From JAICLL01 sp035252155 (lineage in GTDB: Bacteria; Planctomycetota; Planctomycetia; Pirellulales; JAICIG01), in the NCBI GenBank assembly GCA_035252155.1, contig DATFDL010000508.1, positions 1 through 13,765 on the forward strand: a stretch of 13,765 bases of DNA, written 5' to 3'. Under the pieces are notes generated by a model, which worked only from the letters and a program-made list of their open reading frames with translations, searched no databases and was not told where the DNA came from. Of the stretch, positions 1 to 6,009 are shown in pieces (position 1 is the first letter of the stretch; each line of letters begins with the position of its first letter). The position numbers and the translations under genes are program-made.

Positions 1-34
1 GCGGTATTTCGCCGAGGCGGTGGTAAAACGGCAT
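1..34 (-). CDS. hmgA: homogentisate 1,2-dioxygenase, N-terminal fragment
   Basis: Only the first 11 codons are inside the window; the rest lies beyond the left edge. Read on the minus strand from an ATG at 34 they give MPFYHRLGEIP, which I recognise from memory as the start of bacterial homogentisate 1,2-dioxygenase, the iron enzyme that opens the homogentisate ring in tyrosine and phenylalanine breakdown. A textbook ribosome binding site, GGAGGA at 46-41, stands 6 nt before the ATG, which supports the start independently of the homology. The gene lies downstream of the ABC permease gene on the same strand, 228 nt away and past a large inverted repeat, so co-transcription is doubtful. The function rests on 11 residues; that a gene starts here is much surer than its name. 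Confidence 0.6.
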   Translation of the reverse strand, partial: MPFYHRLGEIP

Positions 35-79
35 GGTTGTTCCTCCGATCGGTTTTGGCAGTGAAAGTCGGCGATGTCT

Positions 80-169
80 CTGTAGGGAACGCCCTCCGTG
101 GCGTTCCGTGAGTTGCGATTCGACATCGCGCCGCCCCTCGCGGAACGCCACGGAGGGCGTTCCCTACAG
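80..169. repeat. perfect 29-bp inverted repeat with 32-nt loop
   Basis: The arms at 80-108 and 141-169 are exact reverse complements over 29 bp (core GGGAACGCCCTCCGTGGCG). They lie between the permease gene and hmgA. No T-run follows on either strand, so this is not a standard intrinsic terminator, although so stable a stem could stop or protect a transcript. The arm resembles a widespread planctomycete intergenic palindrome as I remember it; only one copy is present here. Confidence 0.8.
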
Positions 170-225
170 ACGTCGAACGCTAAAATAACCAAAGAGCTCG
201 TTTGTCAATGCTGGTGAGGTTCCCT

Positions 226-260
226 CATCCCGCATTCCGCACTCCCCATTCCCCACTCGC
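226..260. repeat. degenerate short-period repeat of the GGAATGCGGAGTG type
   Basis: On the minus strand this stretch, directly after the permease stop codon, reads as imperfect tandem units of the form GAGTGGGGAATGGGGAGTGC then GGAATGCGGGATGAG. A related run forms the last codons of the sigma factor gene at the other end of the window (about 13718-13750). It is low-complexity sequence with no visible coding role here. Confidence 0.5.
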
Positions 261-262
261 TT

Positions 263-2017
263 TCACTCTTCGCCGCCGGTCGTGCGGCCGGTGGCAACAT
301 CGAATTCATACAGCGCCGGCACCAACATAGCGGCCGTCGTGAAGCCGAACATAAAGGATAACACCAGGAACACCGCCAACGTATAGCCCAACAAATAGCT
401 GGTGATCGCATAGAAGATCGCGAACGGGCAACCGAACGACGCGGCCAGGATGGCCGGCGAGGGATTGCGGATGCCTAACGCCAGGTACAGCCCGATGCCG
501 CCACCGACCATAAACGCCAAAAACGGCTGCAATTGCACCTGGAACGAGCTGCTAAATGCCACCATGATCCGCATGCACACGGCCACGCCCACGAACAGAA
601 AGAAGACCGTCCCCAGGCTTACGGCGATGGCCCCGCGCGAGCTGACGTAGTTCATGCCGATGTGCATGCCCAGCATGGCGGCGAAGACGCACAGCACCAA
701 CCAGCCGAGCGAGAGATACATCAGGTTTTCGAGCGTGATGGTCTCGGCCAGCCACAGATAGCCGCATAGCACCAGCGGCAAAAAGACCATTTCCTTGGTG
801 TTGTAAAAGATGCCGCCCAGCTTGCCAAAGATGAATTCGCCCGGCGTCAGGTCGGTTACTAGCAGCAGGTCGAGTGCCCGGGCGTCGCGCTCGCTGGTGA
901 GCGCCGTTACGGCCTGGGCGTTCAATAGCACAAGACTCAACACCATGAACGGTGCCAGGGCGACCGCTGCGTCGGACCGCCCCTGCATGGTTGACTGATG
1001 CAGCAGCCAGTACATGCCGGCGGCGGCCAGCCCGAACAACAGCAGATAGGTGAGCCGCAGGACGAGCATCTTGCGGCCATAAGCCCAGGTGCGGATTTCG
1101 CGCCACAGAATCGGGTTGTCCCAGACTTCGCGCGCCACGGCCAGCTTGGAGGATGCTGCCGACCGCGGCCCCGCTGTTTCGTCGTCTGCCATGACCGTTT
1201 GGCGCGTGATCTCGCGCGAAGGGTTCCAGACGCGCACGCGAGCGATCGCCCACAGATTCAGCAGCAGCGTCAGTCCGGCGGCGATGATCAAAAACAGCCA
1301 GACGGGGTTGCCCGCCACGCCCAGGCCCGGCCACTGCTCGGGGTACGGTCGAGTGGCTTCGAGCAGGGCTCGCCAGGGGCTGGCGCCGGTGGCAAGGGCG
1401 GCCCAGAGACTATCGCCACGGGCAAGCGCCGCGCGGGCCACCGCTTCGCAGGCCGCCAGCCAAAGCACCAGGGCCAAGGCGGTCAAGGCGAGAGATTGGA
1501 AGGTTTTCTCGCGCCACAGCGCCAACATCGAGCCCAGGCTGCCCGCGGCCAGCGCGCTGGCCAACGTCACCGCGAACACTCGGGCGATCTGATCGAACGA
1601 GACGCCGCCCAGCAGGGCCAGCAGCATGAACAGCGGCAGCGCGGCCACAATGAACGAAAAGACGTTGAGCATGCTGGCCAGCAGCTTGCCCACCACCAGT
1701 TCGGCGTTCGAGAGATGCGTGAGCAGCAAGAGCGTGAGCGTCTGGCGGTCTTTCTCGGCCGCCACGGCGCTGGCCGCCGACAGCGCCGCGAAGAACGTGG
1801 TCACCGCGAGTTGCAGCGGGGCGAGAATCTGAAACACCGTGGCGCCGAACCGGGCCAGGTCGCCCAGGTTGCGGACTTCCTGCGTGCCGGCCAACACTTG
1901 CCAGGCGGTGGTGAGCAAAATCAACAGCGCCGAGACATACGCCGCCCGCGCGATGTAAAGTCTTGCCCGGCGTGGGGCCGTGACGATCTCGCGCGTGAAT
2001 ACGGGGCCAACGAGCAA
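263..2017 (-). CDS. ABC-2 type transporter permease with two homologous halves
   Basis: A 584-residue integral membrane protein, rich in hydrophobic segments, with the pattern of planctomycete ABC-2 family permeases. It has two related modules. Each begins with a short amphipathic lead (PVFTRE at 5-10, PILWRE at 302-307), followed by membrane segments and a conserved loop (EKDRQTLTLLLLTHLS from 88, ERDARALDLLLVTDLT from 376) ending in GKL (110-112 and 398-400). The protein would form the membrane channel of an exporter in the inner membrane; its ATPase is not in the window and may be encoded elsewhere. The substrate cannot be told. I chose the TTG at 2017 because GGAG lies 7 nt upstream and MLVGPVFTRE is the family's usual opening. 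The gene starts 27 nt after the small upstream gene, so both may share a transcript. Confidence 0.85.
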   Translation of the reverse strand: MLVGPVFTREIVTAPRRARLYIARAAYVSALLILLTTAWQVLAGTQEVRNLGDLARFGATVFQILAPLQLAVTTFFAALSAASAVAAEKDRQTLTLLLLTHLSNAELVVGKLLASMLNVFSFIVAALPLFMLLALLGGVSFDQIARVFAVTLASALAAGSLGSMLALWREKTFQSLALTALALVLWLAACEAVARAALARGDSLWAALATGASPWRALLEATRPYPEQWPGLGVAGNPVWLFLIIAAGLTLLLNLWAIARVRVWNPSREITRQTVMADDETAGPRSAASSKLAVAREVWDNPILWREIRTWAYGRKMLVLRLTYLLLFGLAAAGMYWLLHQSTMQGRSDAAVALAPFMVLSLVLLNAQAVTALTSERDARALDLLLVTDLTPGEFIFGKLGGIFYNTKEMVFLPLVLCGYLWLAETITLENLMYLSLGWLVLCVFAAMLGMHIGMNYVSSRGAIAVSLGTVFFLFVGVAVCMRIMVAFSSSFQVQLQPFLAFMVGGGIGLYLALGIRNPSPAILAASFGCPFAIFYAITSYLLGYTLAVFLVLSFMFGFTTAAMLVPALYEFDVATGRTTGGEE

Positions 2018-2044
2018 CCGAGCACTCCAACTAGGGTAGCATCT

Positions 2045-2260
2045 CTAGTGAGACTCATTGCGGGCTTGGCGGATAAGCGGAACCACAATGTTTTGCTCGC
2101 CGAATAGCTTTCGGTTTTCGTCGCGCAAGCGATCCATCCGCTGGCATGCCGCCCGCATTTTCTCTGGCCGCCGGACGCCCTTGGCAAGGTCGTCCAAGGC
2201 CCCTCGGAAGTCGGCGGCAAGTTCAGGCGGAACGCCCGTGGCGATATCTGTGGTTCTCAT
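2045..2260 (-). CDS. small hypothetical protein, antitoxin-like and without a toxin
   Basis: A 71-residue soluble, charged protein. Its start is well supported: AAAGGAG lies 7 nt before the ATG at 2260. The central part, with PEKMRAACQRMDRLRDENRK and then QNIVVPLIRQARNES, looks to me like small planctomycete proteins that usually precede a PIN-domain (VapC-type) toxin and act as its antitoxin. That resemblance is from memory only. Helical, with a likely short coiled stretch in residues 33-50. No PIN gene follows: the next gene on this strand is the ABC permease, 27 nt downstream. It could therefore be an orphan antitoxin, a solitary regulator, or a protein of unrelated function. That it is a real gene is fairly likely; its role is open. 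Confidence 0.55.
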   Translation of the reverse strand: MRTTDIATGVPPELAADFRGALDDLAKGVRRPEKMRAACQRMDRLRDENRKLFGEQNIVVPLIRQARNESH

Positions 2261-2743
2261 GGGATTGCTCCTTTCCGTTCAGTCTAACTAAACTCGTCTG
2301 CGACTGAAAGCGCGGGCAAGCTGTAGTAACGTTCTGCGTTGGGCCCACTTGGCGGCGGTCAAGTACCGGTGGCCTCTTCTCTAATCCTGGCAATCCAATG
2401 TGGTCGCCGTGAAACGATCGCGAGGGCCGCGCACCAACCATTCGCCAAACGCACGGTTATTGGCAACAAACCGAACAGAGAAGAGGCCACCGGTACTTCC
2501 CTGCGCTAGTCTAACGGTTACCAGCGTCAACGAGCAATGACTTCTAACGACCCCCACTGTACGTTAACCTTGACGCCAGCAGGGCCACCTTTGAAATCGC
2601 GCGATGGTTCATGGCGAAATTCCGGGCAAAAAGGAATCGAGAGAGGTTACGCGCCTTATCATGGCACGGGCGATTGAGAATTGGTAGACGCCCGCGGACG
2701 GAATGCGTTTCACGACACGACGGCACCGCCACGAACGGCGCAC
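2261..2743. other. 483-nt gap without a credible gene
   Basis: Between the small antitoxin-like gene and the terminator of the RelE-like frame I find no reading frame with a convincing product. Short open frames exist on both strands, but their predicted proteins have no protein-like pattern and no ribosome binding site. What it does hold is a REPIN-like inverted repeat (2361-2498) and, near 2665-2695, a weak hairpin (CGGGCG with CGCCCG). Confidence 0.6.
2361..2498. repeat. REPIN-like inverted-repeat element, copy 1
   Basis: Two 22-nt arms, 2361-2382 and 2477-2498, are exact reverse complements (core AGTACCGGTGGCCTCTTCTC) around a 94-nt spacer with no open frame of note. The same arm pair recurs at 12811-12945 with a different spacer. 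Paired short palindrome-rich arms with a variable middle are the hallmark of REP doublets (REPINs), which are moved by a RAYT-type transposase encoded elsewhere. No transposase is in the window. The element sits in a gap between genes. Confidence 0.75.
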
Positions 2744-2773
2744 AAAAAAACCCAGCCGCCGCTGGCGGCTGGG
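2744..2773 (-). terminator. rho-independent terminator of the RelE-like gene
   Basis: A perfect 10-bp GC-rich stem (CCCAGCCGCC at 2751-2760 with GGCGGCTGGG at 2764-2773, loop of 3) is followed on the minus strand by seven T (2750-2744). It lies 18 nt after the stop codon of the RelE-like frame. This is the only classical intrinsic terminator I see in the window. Confidence 0.85.
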
Positions 2774-2791
2774 GTCGCGGTGCCGCGCACG

Positions 2792-3208
2792 TTACGGGTG
2801 TGGGGTGATCGCGATGATGGTTAGCTCGTCGTTTTTAGGCCCGTAGCACCAGAACACGCGAAAAGCGGCCGGCGTGCTGTGTTGAACGTACGCCTTGAAG
2901 ACCTTGTCGCCTTTCCTATAGGGATTCTCGAGCGACTTGTACTCGTGGGTTTGGAGGCCCGGATGTTTTGGATTGGCCAGTAAATGCGCGATGGTCTTAT
3001 GGACTTGTTTGAAAAGCCCTTCTACCTTGCTTTTTTTACCCTTTCGTTTCGCTTTCCGGTTCGCTTGTTGAGAGAGTTGTTTTCCGAAGGGGAGAAGCGA
3101 TGATGACCAGCGCCTCGATGCCGCGATTTCGTCTGGTCGAGTTGACCGCGGGCGATCTCTCCGCGGAATTTGCCAGAGACGTGACGGCGGGGCTCCAAGC
3201 GGAGCCAA
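2792..3208 (-). CDS. RelE/ParE-like toxin family protein, start codon missing or unresolved
   Basis: From residue 39 on (about 3094 down to 2792) the frame encodes a basic protein of about 100 residues. LFKQVHKTIAHLLANPKHP, HEYKSLENPY, KVFKAYV and the ending FRVFWCYG...ITIIAITPHP match a RelE-superfamily (mRNA interferase type) group I know from planctomycetes and cyanobacteria. The problem is the start. The only ATG, GTG or TTG in frame is a TTG at 3208, 109 nt inside egtD on the other strand, and the 38 residues it would add do not look like protein. The family's expected beginning (LPFGKQLS) falls on 3094, exactly where the Shine-Dalgarno of egtD lies. No antitoxin gene is adjacent. A proper terminator follows at 2744-2773. 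It is either a decayed toxin whose 5' end was replaced, or one using a rare start codon. Confidence 0.55.
   Translation of the reverse strand: MAPLGAPPSRLWQIPRRDRPRSTRPDEIAASRRWSSSLLPFGKQLSQQANRKAKRKGKKSKVEGLFKQVHKTIAHLLANPKHPGLQTHEYKSLENPYRKGDKVFKAYVQHSTPAAFRVFWCYGPKNDELTIIAITPHP
3087..3094 (+). promoter_or_regulatory. strong ribosome binding site of egtD
   Basis: AAGGGGAG stands 5 nt before the ATG at 3100 and fixes the egtD start. Its complement would encode the first conserved residues (LPF) of the divergent RelE-like frame, so this site marks the junction of the two genes. Confidence 0.75.
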
Positions 3209-4110
3209 AACGTTTGTCGTGCCGCTATTTCTACGACCGCGAGGGCTCGCGTCTGTTCGCGGCCATCTGCGAGCTACCCGAATACTACCTTACGCGCGCC
3301 GAGACAGAGATCCTCGAGCGCCATGCTCGCGAAATCGCCGCTCTGTTCCCCGCCGGCGTGACGGTCATCGAACTTGGAAGCGGCAGCGCCGTCAAAACGC
3401 GTCTGTTGCTGGATGCACTCTTGCCCGGCCGGCGGGTCCGCTATGTACCGATCGACATCTGCCGCCCCGTGCTGGAGCAAAGCGCCGCCGACCTGCTCCA
3501 GCGGTTTGGGACGTTGGAGATCGTCGCCATCGCTGCCGAGTATCACGAAGGGCTGCGGCATCTTGTCAGCGAGTCGGACAGGCCGCGGTTGATTCTGTGG
3601 CTCGGGTCGAACATCGGCAATTTCACGCGCGCGGAAGCCGCCGCGTTTCTGCGCCGCATCCGCGACACGATGACGCCGGCCGATCGAATGCTGGTCGGCG
3701 TCGACTTGCGTAAGGACCGGGCTGTCCTGGAAGCGGCCTACGACGATGCCGTCGGCGTGACGGCGGCCTTCAACCGCAACCTGCTGGCCCGCATCAACCA
3801 CGAGCTGGATGGCAACTTCGAGCTGGGTGCCTTCCGCCACCGGGCGATCTACAATGAAGACTTGGGACGTATCGAAATGTATCTGGTGAGCACGCGGACG
3901 CAGAGCGTGACGATTGGGCGGTTCGGCTTGACCGTCAGGTTCGCCGCCGGCGAGACCATCCATACCGAGAACTCTTATAAATACAGCCTGGCGGAGATCG
4001 ACGCACTCGCCACGGCCGCCGGTCTGCAAGAGCAGTGCTCGTGGCAGGACGCGGCCGGTCGGTTCAGCCTACACCTGTTCGCGCCCCAGACCGATGGGGC
4101 GTCAACCTGA
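3100..4110 (+). CDS. egtD: L-histidine N-alpha-methyltransferase (ergothioneine pathway)
   Basis: A 336-residue cytosolic methyltransferase of the EgtD family (usual length about 320). It uses three S-adenosylmethionine to convert histidine to hercynine, the first step of ergothioneine synthesis. Visible motifs: YFYDREGS (43-50), LPEYYLTRAETEIL (59-72), the SAM-binding ELGSGSAVKT (91-100), LGSNIGNF (168-175), VGVDLRKD (199-206), the AYDD...VTAAFNRN stretch (213-227), FRHRAIYNEDLGRIEM (245-260) and ENSYKY (290-295). E290 and S292 would be the residues that hold the histidine substrate, matching E282 and S284 of mycobacterial EgtD, and N171 the conserved asparagine of the LGSNIGNF motif. The start is set by a strong ribosome binding site. 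The partner EgtB (hercynine oxygenase) is not in the window. A divergent RelE-like frame abuts the start. Confidence 0.9.
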   Translation: MMTSASMPRFRLVELTAGDLSAEFARDVTAGLQAEPKRLSCRYFYDREGSRLFAAICELPEYYLTRAETEILERHAREIAALFPAGVTVIELGSGSAVKTRLLLDALLPGRRVRYVPIDICRPVLEQSAADLLQRFGTLEIVAIAAEYHEGLRHLVSESDRPRLILWLGSNIGNFTRAEAAAFLRRIRDTMTPADRMLVGVDLRKDRAVLEAAYDDAVGVTAAFNRNLLARINHELDGNFELGAFRHRAIYNEDLGRIEMYLVSTRTQSVTIGRFGLTVRFAAGETIHTENSYKYSLAEIDALATAAGLQEQCSWQDAAGRFSLHLFAPQTDGAST

Positions 4111-4123
4111 TGCTCCGGATCGC

Positions 4124-4302
4124 TCAACCCTGTTCGGGCCAGCAGCCCAGCAGCCGCCGGACGACGACCAGTTGCCCGAGATAGTAGGAGTTGTGGTCGG
4201 CGACCAGCAGGGCTTCTCGCAAGATGGTTTGCCCGTCGCGCCGCCGCCTCGGAGCAGGTAGAGGAGGTGATCGCGAAGAGGTTTGTGTGGATCGGGTGCC
4301 AT
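4124..4302 (-). pseudogene. DinB-family gene with internal deletion and frameshift
   Basis: Read on the minus strand from an ATG at 4302, the first 22 codons (MAPDPHKPLRDHLLYLLRGG and so on) look like the beginning of a DinB/YfiT-like protein as found in planctomycetes. At 4237 the frame changes. In the next frame the sequence DGQTILREALLVADHNSYYL, then GQLVVVRRLLGCWPEQG and a stop at 4126-4124, looks like the end of the same family, with the metal-binding DHN histidine. The usual protein is about 170 residues, so roughly 115 central residues and the continuous frame are lost. The join falls in a GGCGGCGGCG tract, which suggests slippage or recombination at a short repeat. The family match is from memory; the two-frame structure is seen directly. 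Any product would be nonfunctional. Confidence 0.65.
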
Positions 4303-4410
4303 CGTGGTGCCTCTGGGTAGAGCGGTTTGCTTTCAACAGTTAGTCTTGTACATATCGCGGACGAGATCTAGAGACGAGTACGAAATGTATGCCACAAGAT
4401 AGGACTTAAG

Positions 4411-5445
4411 ATGGTGAAAATTGGGATCGTAGGCGTTGGGTTCATGGGCATGATCCACTACCTGGCGTACCAGAAGGTGCGCGGGGCGAAAGTCGCCGCC
4501 ATCTGCACGCGTGACAAAAAAAAGCTCGCGGGCGATTGGCGCGGAATCCAAGGCAACTTTGGGCCGCCGGGCACGGTGATGGATCTCGGTTCCATCGCCC
4601 GCTACGAGCGCTGGCAAGACCTGCTCGCCGATCCCACGATCGACCTGGTCGACGTTTGCCTGCCGCCCAAGTTGCACATTGATATGACCGTGGCTGCCCT
4701 GCGGGCTGGTAAGCATGTGATTTGCGAAAAACCGATCGCCTTGACGGTCGCCGACGCCCGACGGATGGTCAAGGCCGCCCAAACGGCTGGCAAGCAGCTT
4801 TTCATCGCTCATGTGCTGCCGTTCGTGCCGGAGTACGCTTACGTGCGGCAATTGGCCGTCAGCGGGCAATACGGCCGGCCGCTCGGTGGGCATTTCAAAC
4901 GGATCATCGCCGATCCGCTCTGGCTGAAAGATTTTTATGACCCGGCGGCGGTGGGCGGCCCGGTGGTCGATTTACATATTCACGATGCGCATTTCATCCG
5001 GCTGCTGTGGGGCATGCCGGTTGCCGTGCAGAGCACCGGCCGGCCGCGCGGCGAAGTGGTCGAGTTCATCAACACGCAATTCGTCTTCGCCGACGAGCGC
5101 GTCAACGTCACGGCCACGAGCGGCATCATTCCGCAGCAAGGCCGCAGCTTCACGCACGCCTTTGAGGTCTACTTTGAGCGGGCGACGGTGATCTACGATT
5201 CGGCGGTGTTCAATGGTCAGGCGATGGTCGGCACGCCGTTGACGGTGCTCACCTCGACCGGCAAAGTGCTGCGGCCCAAACTACGCGAGGTCGATGGATT
5301 CGTCGCCGAACTGACCGAGGCCGTGCAGCACATCCGCTCAGGCCAGCCGTCGGATTTGTTGGCCGGTGAGTTGGCGCTCGATGCCCTGACGCTTTGCCAG
5401 AAAGAGACGGAGTCGGCCTTGAAGAAACGGTCGGTGAGAATTTGA
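4411..5445 (+). CDS. Gfo/Idh/MocA family oxidoreductase
   Basis: A 344-residue NAD(P)-dependent dehydrogenase of the glucose-fructose oxidoreductase / inositol dehydrogenase family, acting on a sugar, polyol or derivative that the sequence does not identify. The N-terminal Rossmann fold has GVGFMG at 8-13, followed by the DLVDVCLPPKLH strand (78-89) and the family signature CEKPIAL (105-111), whose K107 is the usual catalytic lysine. The C-terminal sheet domain begins near 130, with GGPVVDLHIHDAHFIRLLWG (182-201) supplying the active-site aspartate and histidine (D187, H191). No signal peptide is visible, unlike many planctomycete members with a Tat leader. It stands alone: the DinB scar lies upstream on the other strand, and rpmF starts 382 nt downstream. 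The ribosome binding site is weak. Confidence 0.88.
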   Translation: MVKIGIVGVGFMGMIHYLAYQKVRGAKVAAICTRDKKKLAGDWRGIQGNFGPPGTVMDLGSIARYERWQDLLADPTIDLVDVCLPPKLHIDMTVAALRAGKHVICEKPIALTVADARRMVKAAQTAGKQLFIAHVLPFVPEYAYVRQLAVSGQYGRPLGGHFKRIIADPLWLKDFYDPAAVGGPVVDLHIHDAHFIRLLWGMPVAVQSTGRPRGEVVEFINTQFVFADERVNVTATSGIIPQQGRSFTHAFEVYFERATVIYDSAVFNGQAMVGTPLTVLTSTGKVLRPKLREVDGFVAELTEAVQHIRSGQPSDLLAGELALDALTLCQKETESALKKRSVRI

Positions 5446-5474
5446 GGTCGTGCGGCCTAAATTACCGCGCGGTC

Positions 5475-5500
5475 GCCTCGCTGGCGCTTCGGGTTAGTAT
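5475..5500. repeat. possible copy of a planctomycete intergenic repeat
   Basis: The sequence around GCCTCGCTGGCGCTTCGGGT resembles a repeat I remember from many planctomycete genomes, where it produces spurious peptides such as SLALRVS on one strand and LTRSASE on the other; both appear here. Only this copy is in the window, so the call rests on recall. Confidence 0.4.
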
Positions 5501-5505
5501 GGCAT

Positions 5506-5760
5506 CTACGACTGCTTGGGCCGCTGCTGCAAATAGATTCGCAACACGTGCCAGAAATTCGCGCGGCTGCCCCGGCGGCTCGCTCTTCGTAGCTCGTTGA
5601 TGAAGTACGTCAGATCGGCCGGTTTGTAAATGCCTTGCCCGCGGCGGTACATCGCCAAAGCGCTCCAATCGCTCCCGTGAAAATACCTAGAAAGACATAT
5701 CGGCTTTGGCAGTCGTGCGACTTGCAACGAAGTTGCCGACACCTTGACACCCACCGGCAT
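5506..5760 (-). CDS. uncertain 84-aa frame, possible 3' remnant of a gene
   Basis: The last 55 codons (GSDWSALAMYRRGQGIYKPA, then DLTYFINELRRASRRGSRAN and FWHVLRIYLQQRPKQS) have a protein-like composition and G or C at about three quarters of third positions, like the confirmed genes here. The part before looks less coding. An ATG at 5760 has only AGGG 3 nt upstream. The frame stays open back to 5901 but would then run antisense through rpmF. I recognise no family. It may be the tail of a decayed gene, a small gene, or chance. Confidence 0.25.
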   Translation of the reverse strand: MPVGVKVSATSLQVARLPKPICLSRYFHGSDWSALAMYRRGQGIYKPADLTYFINELRRASRRGSRANFWHVLRIYLQQRPKQS

Positions 5761-5774
5761 ATCCCTACCATAAG
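5744..5774 (+). promoter_or_regulatory. candidate promoter for rpmF-fabD-fabG
   Basis: A perfect TTGACA at 5744-5749 is followed after 19 nt by CATAAG (4 of 6 against TATAAT) at 5769-5774. It lies 54 nt before the rpmF start. The spacing is longer than ideal, so this is only a candidate. Confidence 0.35.
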
Positions 5775-5827
5775 TAGTTTTCCATCGTCCGACAAAGGCC
5801 GACCCACAGCCGCCCGAGAGTTCTCGC

Positions 5828-6007
5828 ATGGCCGTCCCCAAACGCAAGCATTCCAACGCCCGCAGCGGCAGCCGCCGGGCACATGACTTCAAAAAACCCA
5901 AGCAACTGCATTACTGCCCGCAGTGCAGTACTGCCCTGCCGTCGCACGTGGTCTGCCCGAACTGCGGCTACTATATGGGCCGAACCGTCGTCGAGACGGG
6001 CGAATAG
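5828..6007 (+). CDS. rpmF: 50S ribosomal protein L32, zinc-ribbon type
   Basis: A 59-residue basic protein of the large ribosomal subunit. It opens with MAVPKRKHSNARSGSRRAHD, the classic L32 start with its long basic tail, and carries the four zinc ligands C30, C33, C43 and C46 as CPQC and CPNC, so it is the zinc-binding form. It ends YYMGRTVVETGE. Its stop is 2 nt before the GTG of fabD, a tight coupling. rpmF next to fatty-acid synthesis genes is a widespread bacterial arrangement, usually with plsX and fabH in between; those are missing here. A GAGAG run about 8 nt before the ATG may serve as ribosome binding site. Confidence 0.93.
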   Translation: MAVPKRKHSNARSGSRRAHDFKKPKQLHYCPQCSTALPSHVVCPNCGYYMGRTVVETGE

Positions 6008-6009
6008 CC

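Larger units (their letters stand above)
5446..5827. other. 382-nt gap with a repeat-like segment and a possible gene remnant
   Basis: It contains a segment (5475-5500, GCCTCGCTGGCGCTTCGGGT and on) that I recall as a common planctomycete intergenic repeat, a minus-strand frame with coding-like codon use (5506-5760, listed separately), and a possible promoter for rpmF (5744-5774). Confidence 0.5.

Noticed and set aside
998..2107. Long plus-strand open frame of 369 codons
   Set aside because: It is antisense to the ABC permease; its Q, R and H-rich peptide is typical of the reverse strand of a GC-rich membrane protein gene.
2383..2476. Insertion sequence or MITE with a transposase inside the inverted repeats
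   Set aside because: The spacer is under 100 nt, has no reading frame, and is not shared with the second copy; no target-site duplication is visible.
2671..2695. AATTGGTAGACGC, like the D-arm of tRNA-Leu
   Set aside because: Only 13 nt match; there is no acceptor stem, anticodon arm or T-arm around it. It is partly explained by a small hairpin.
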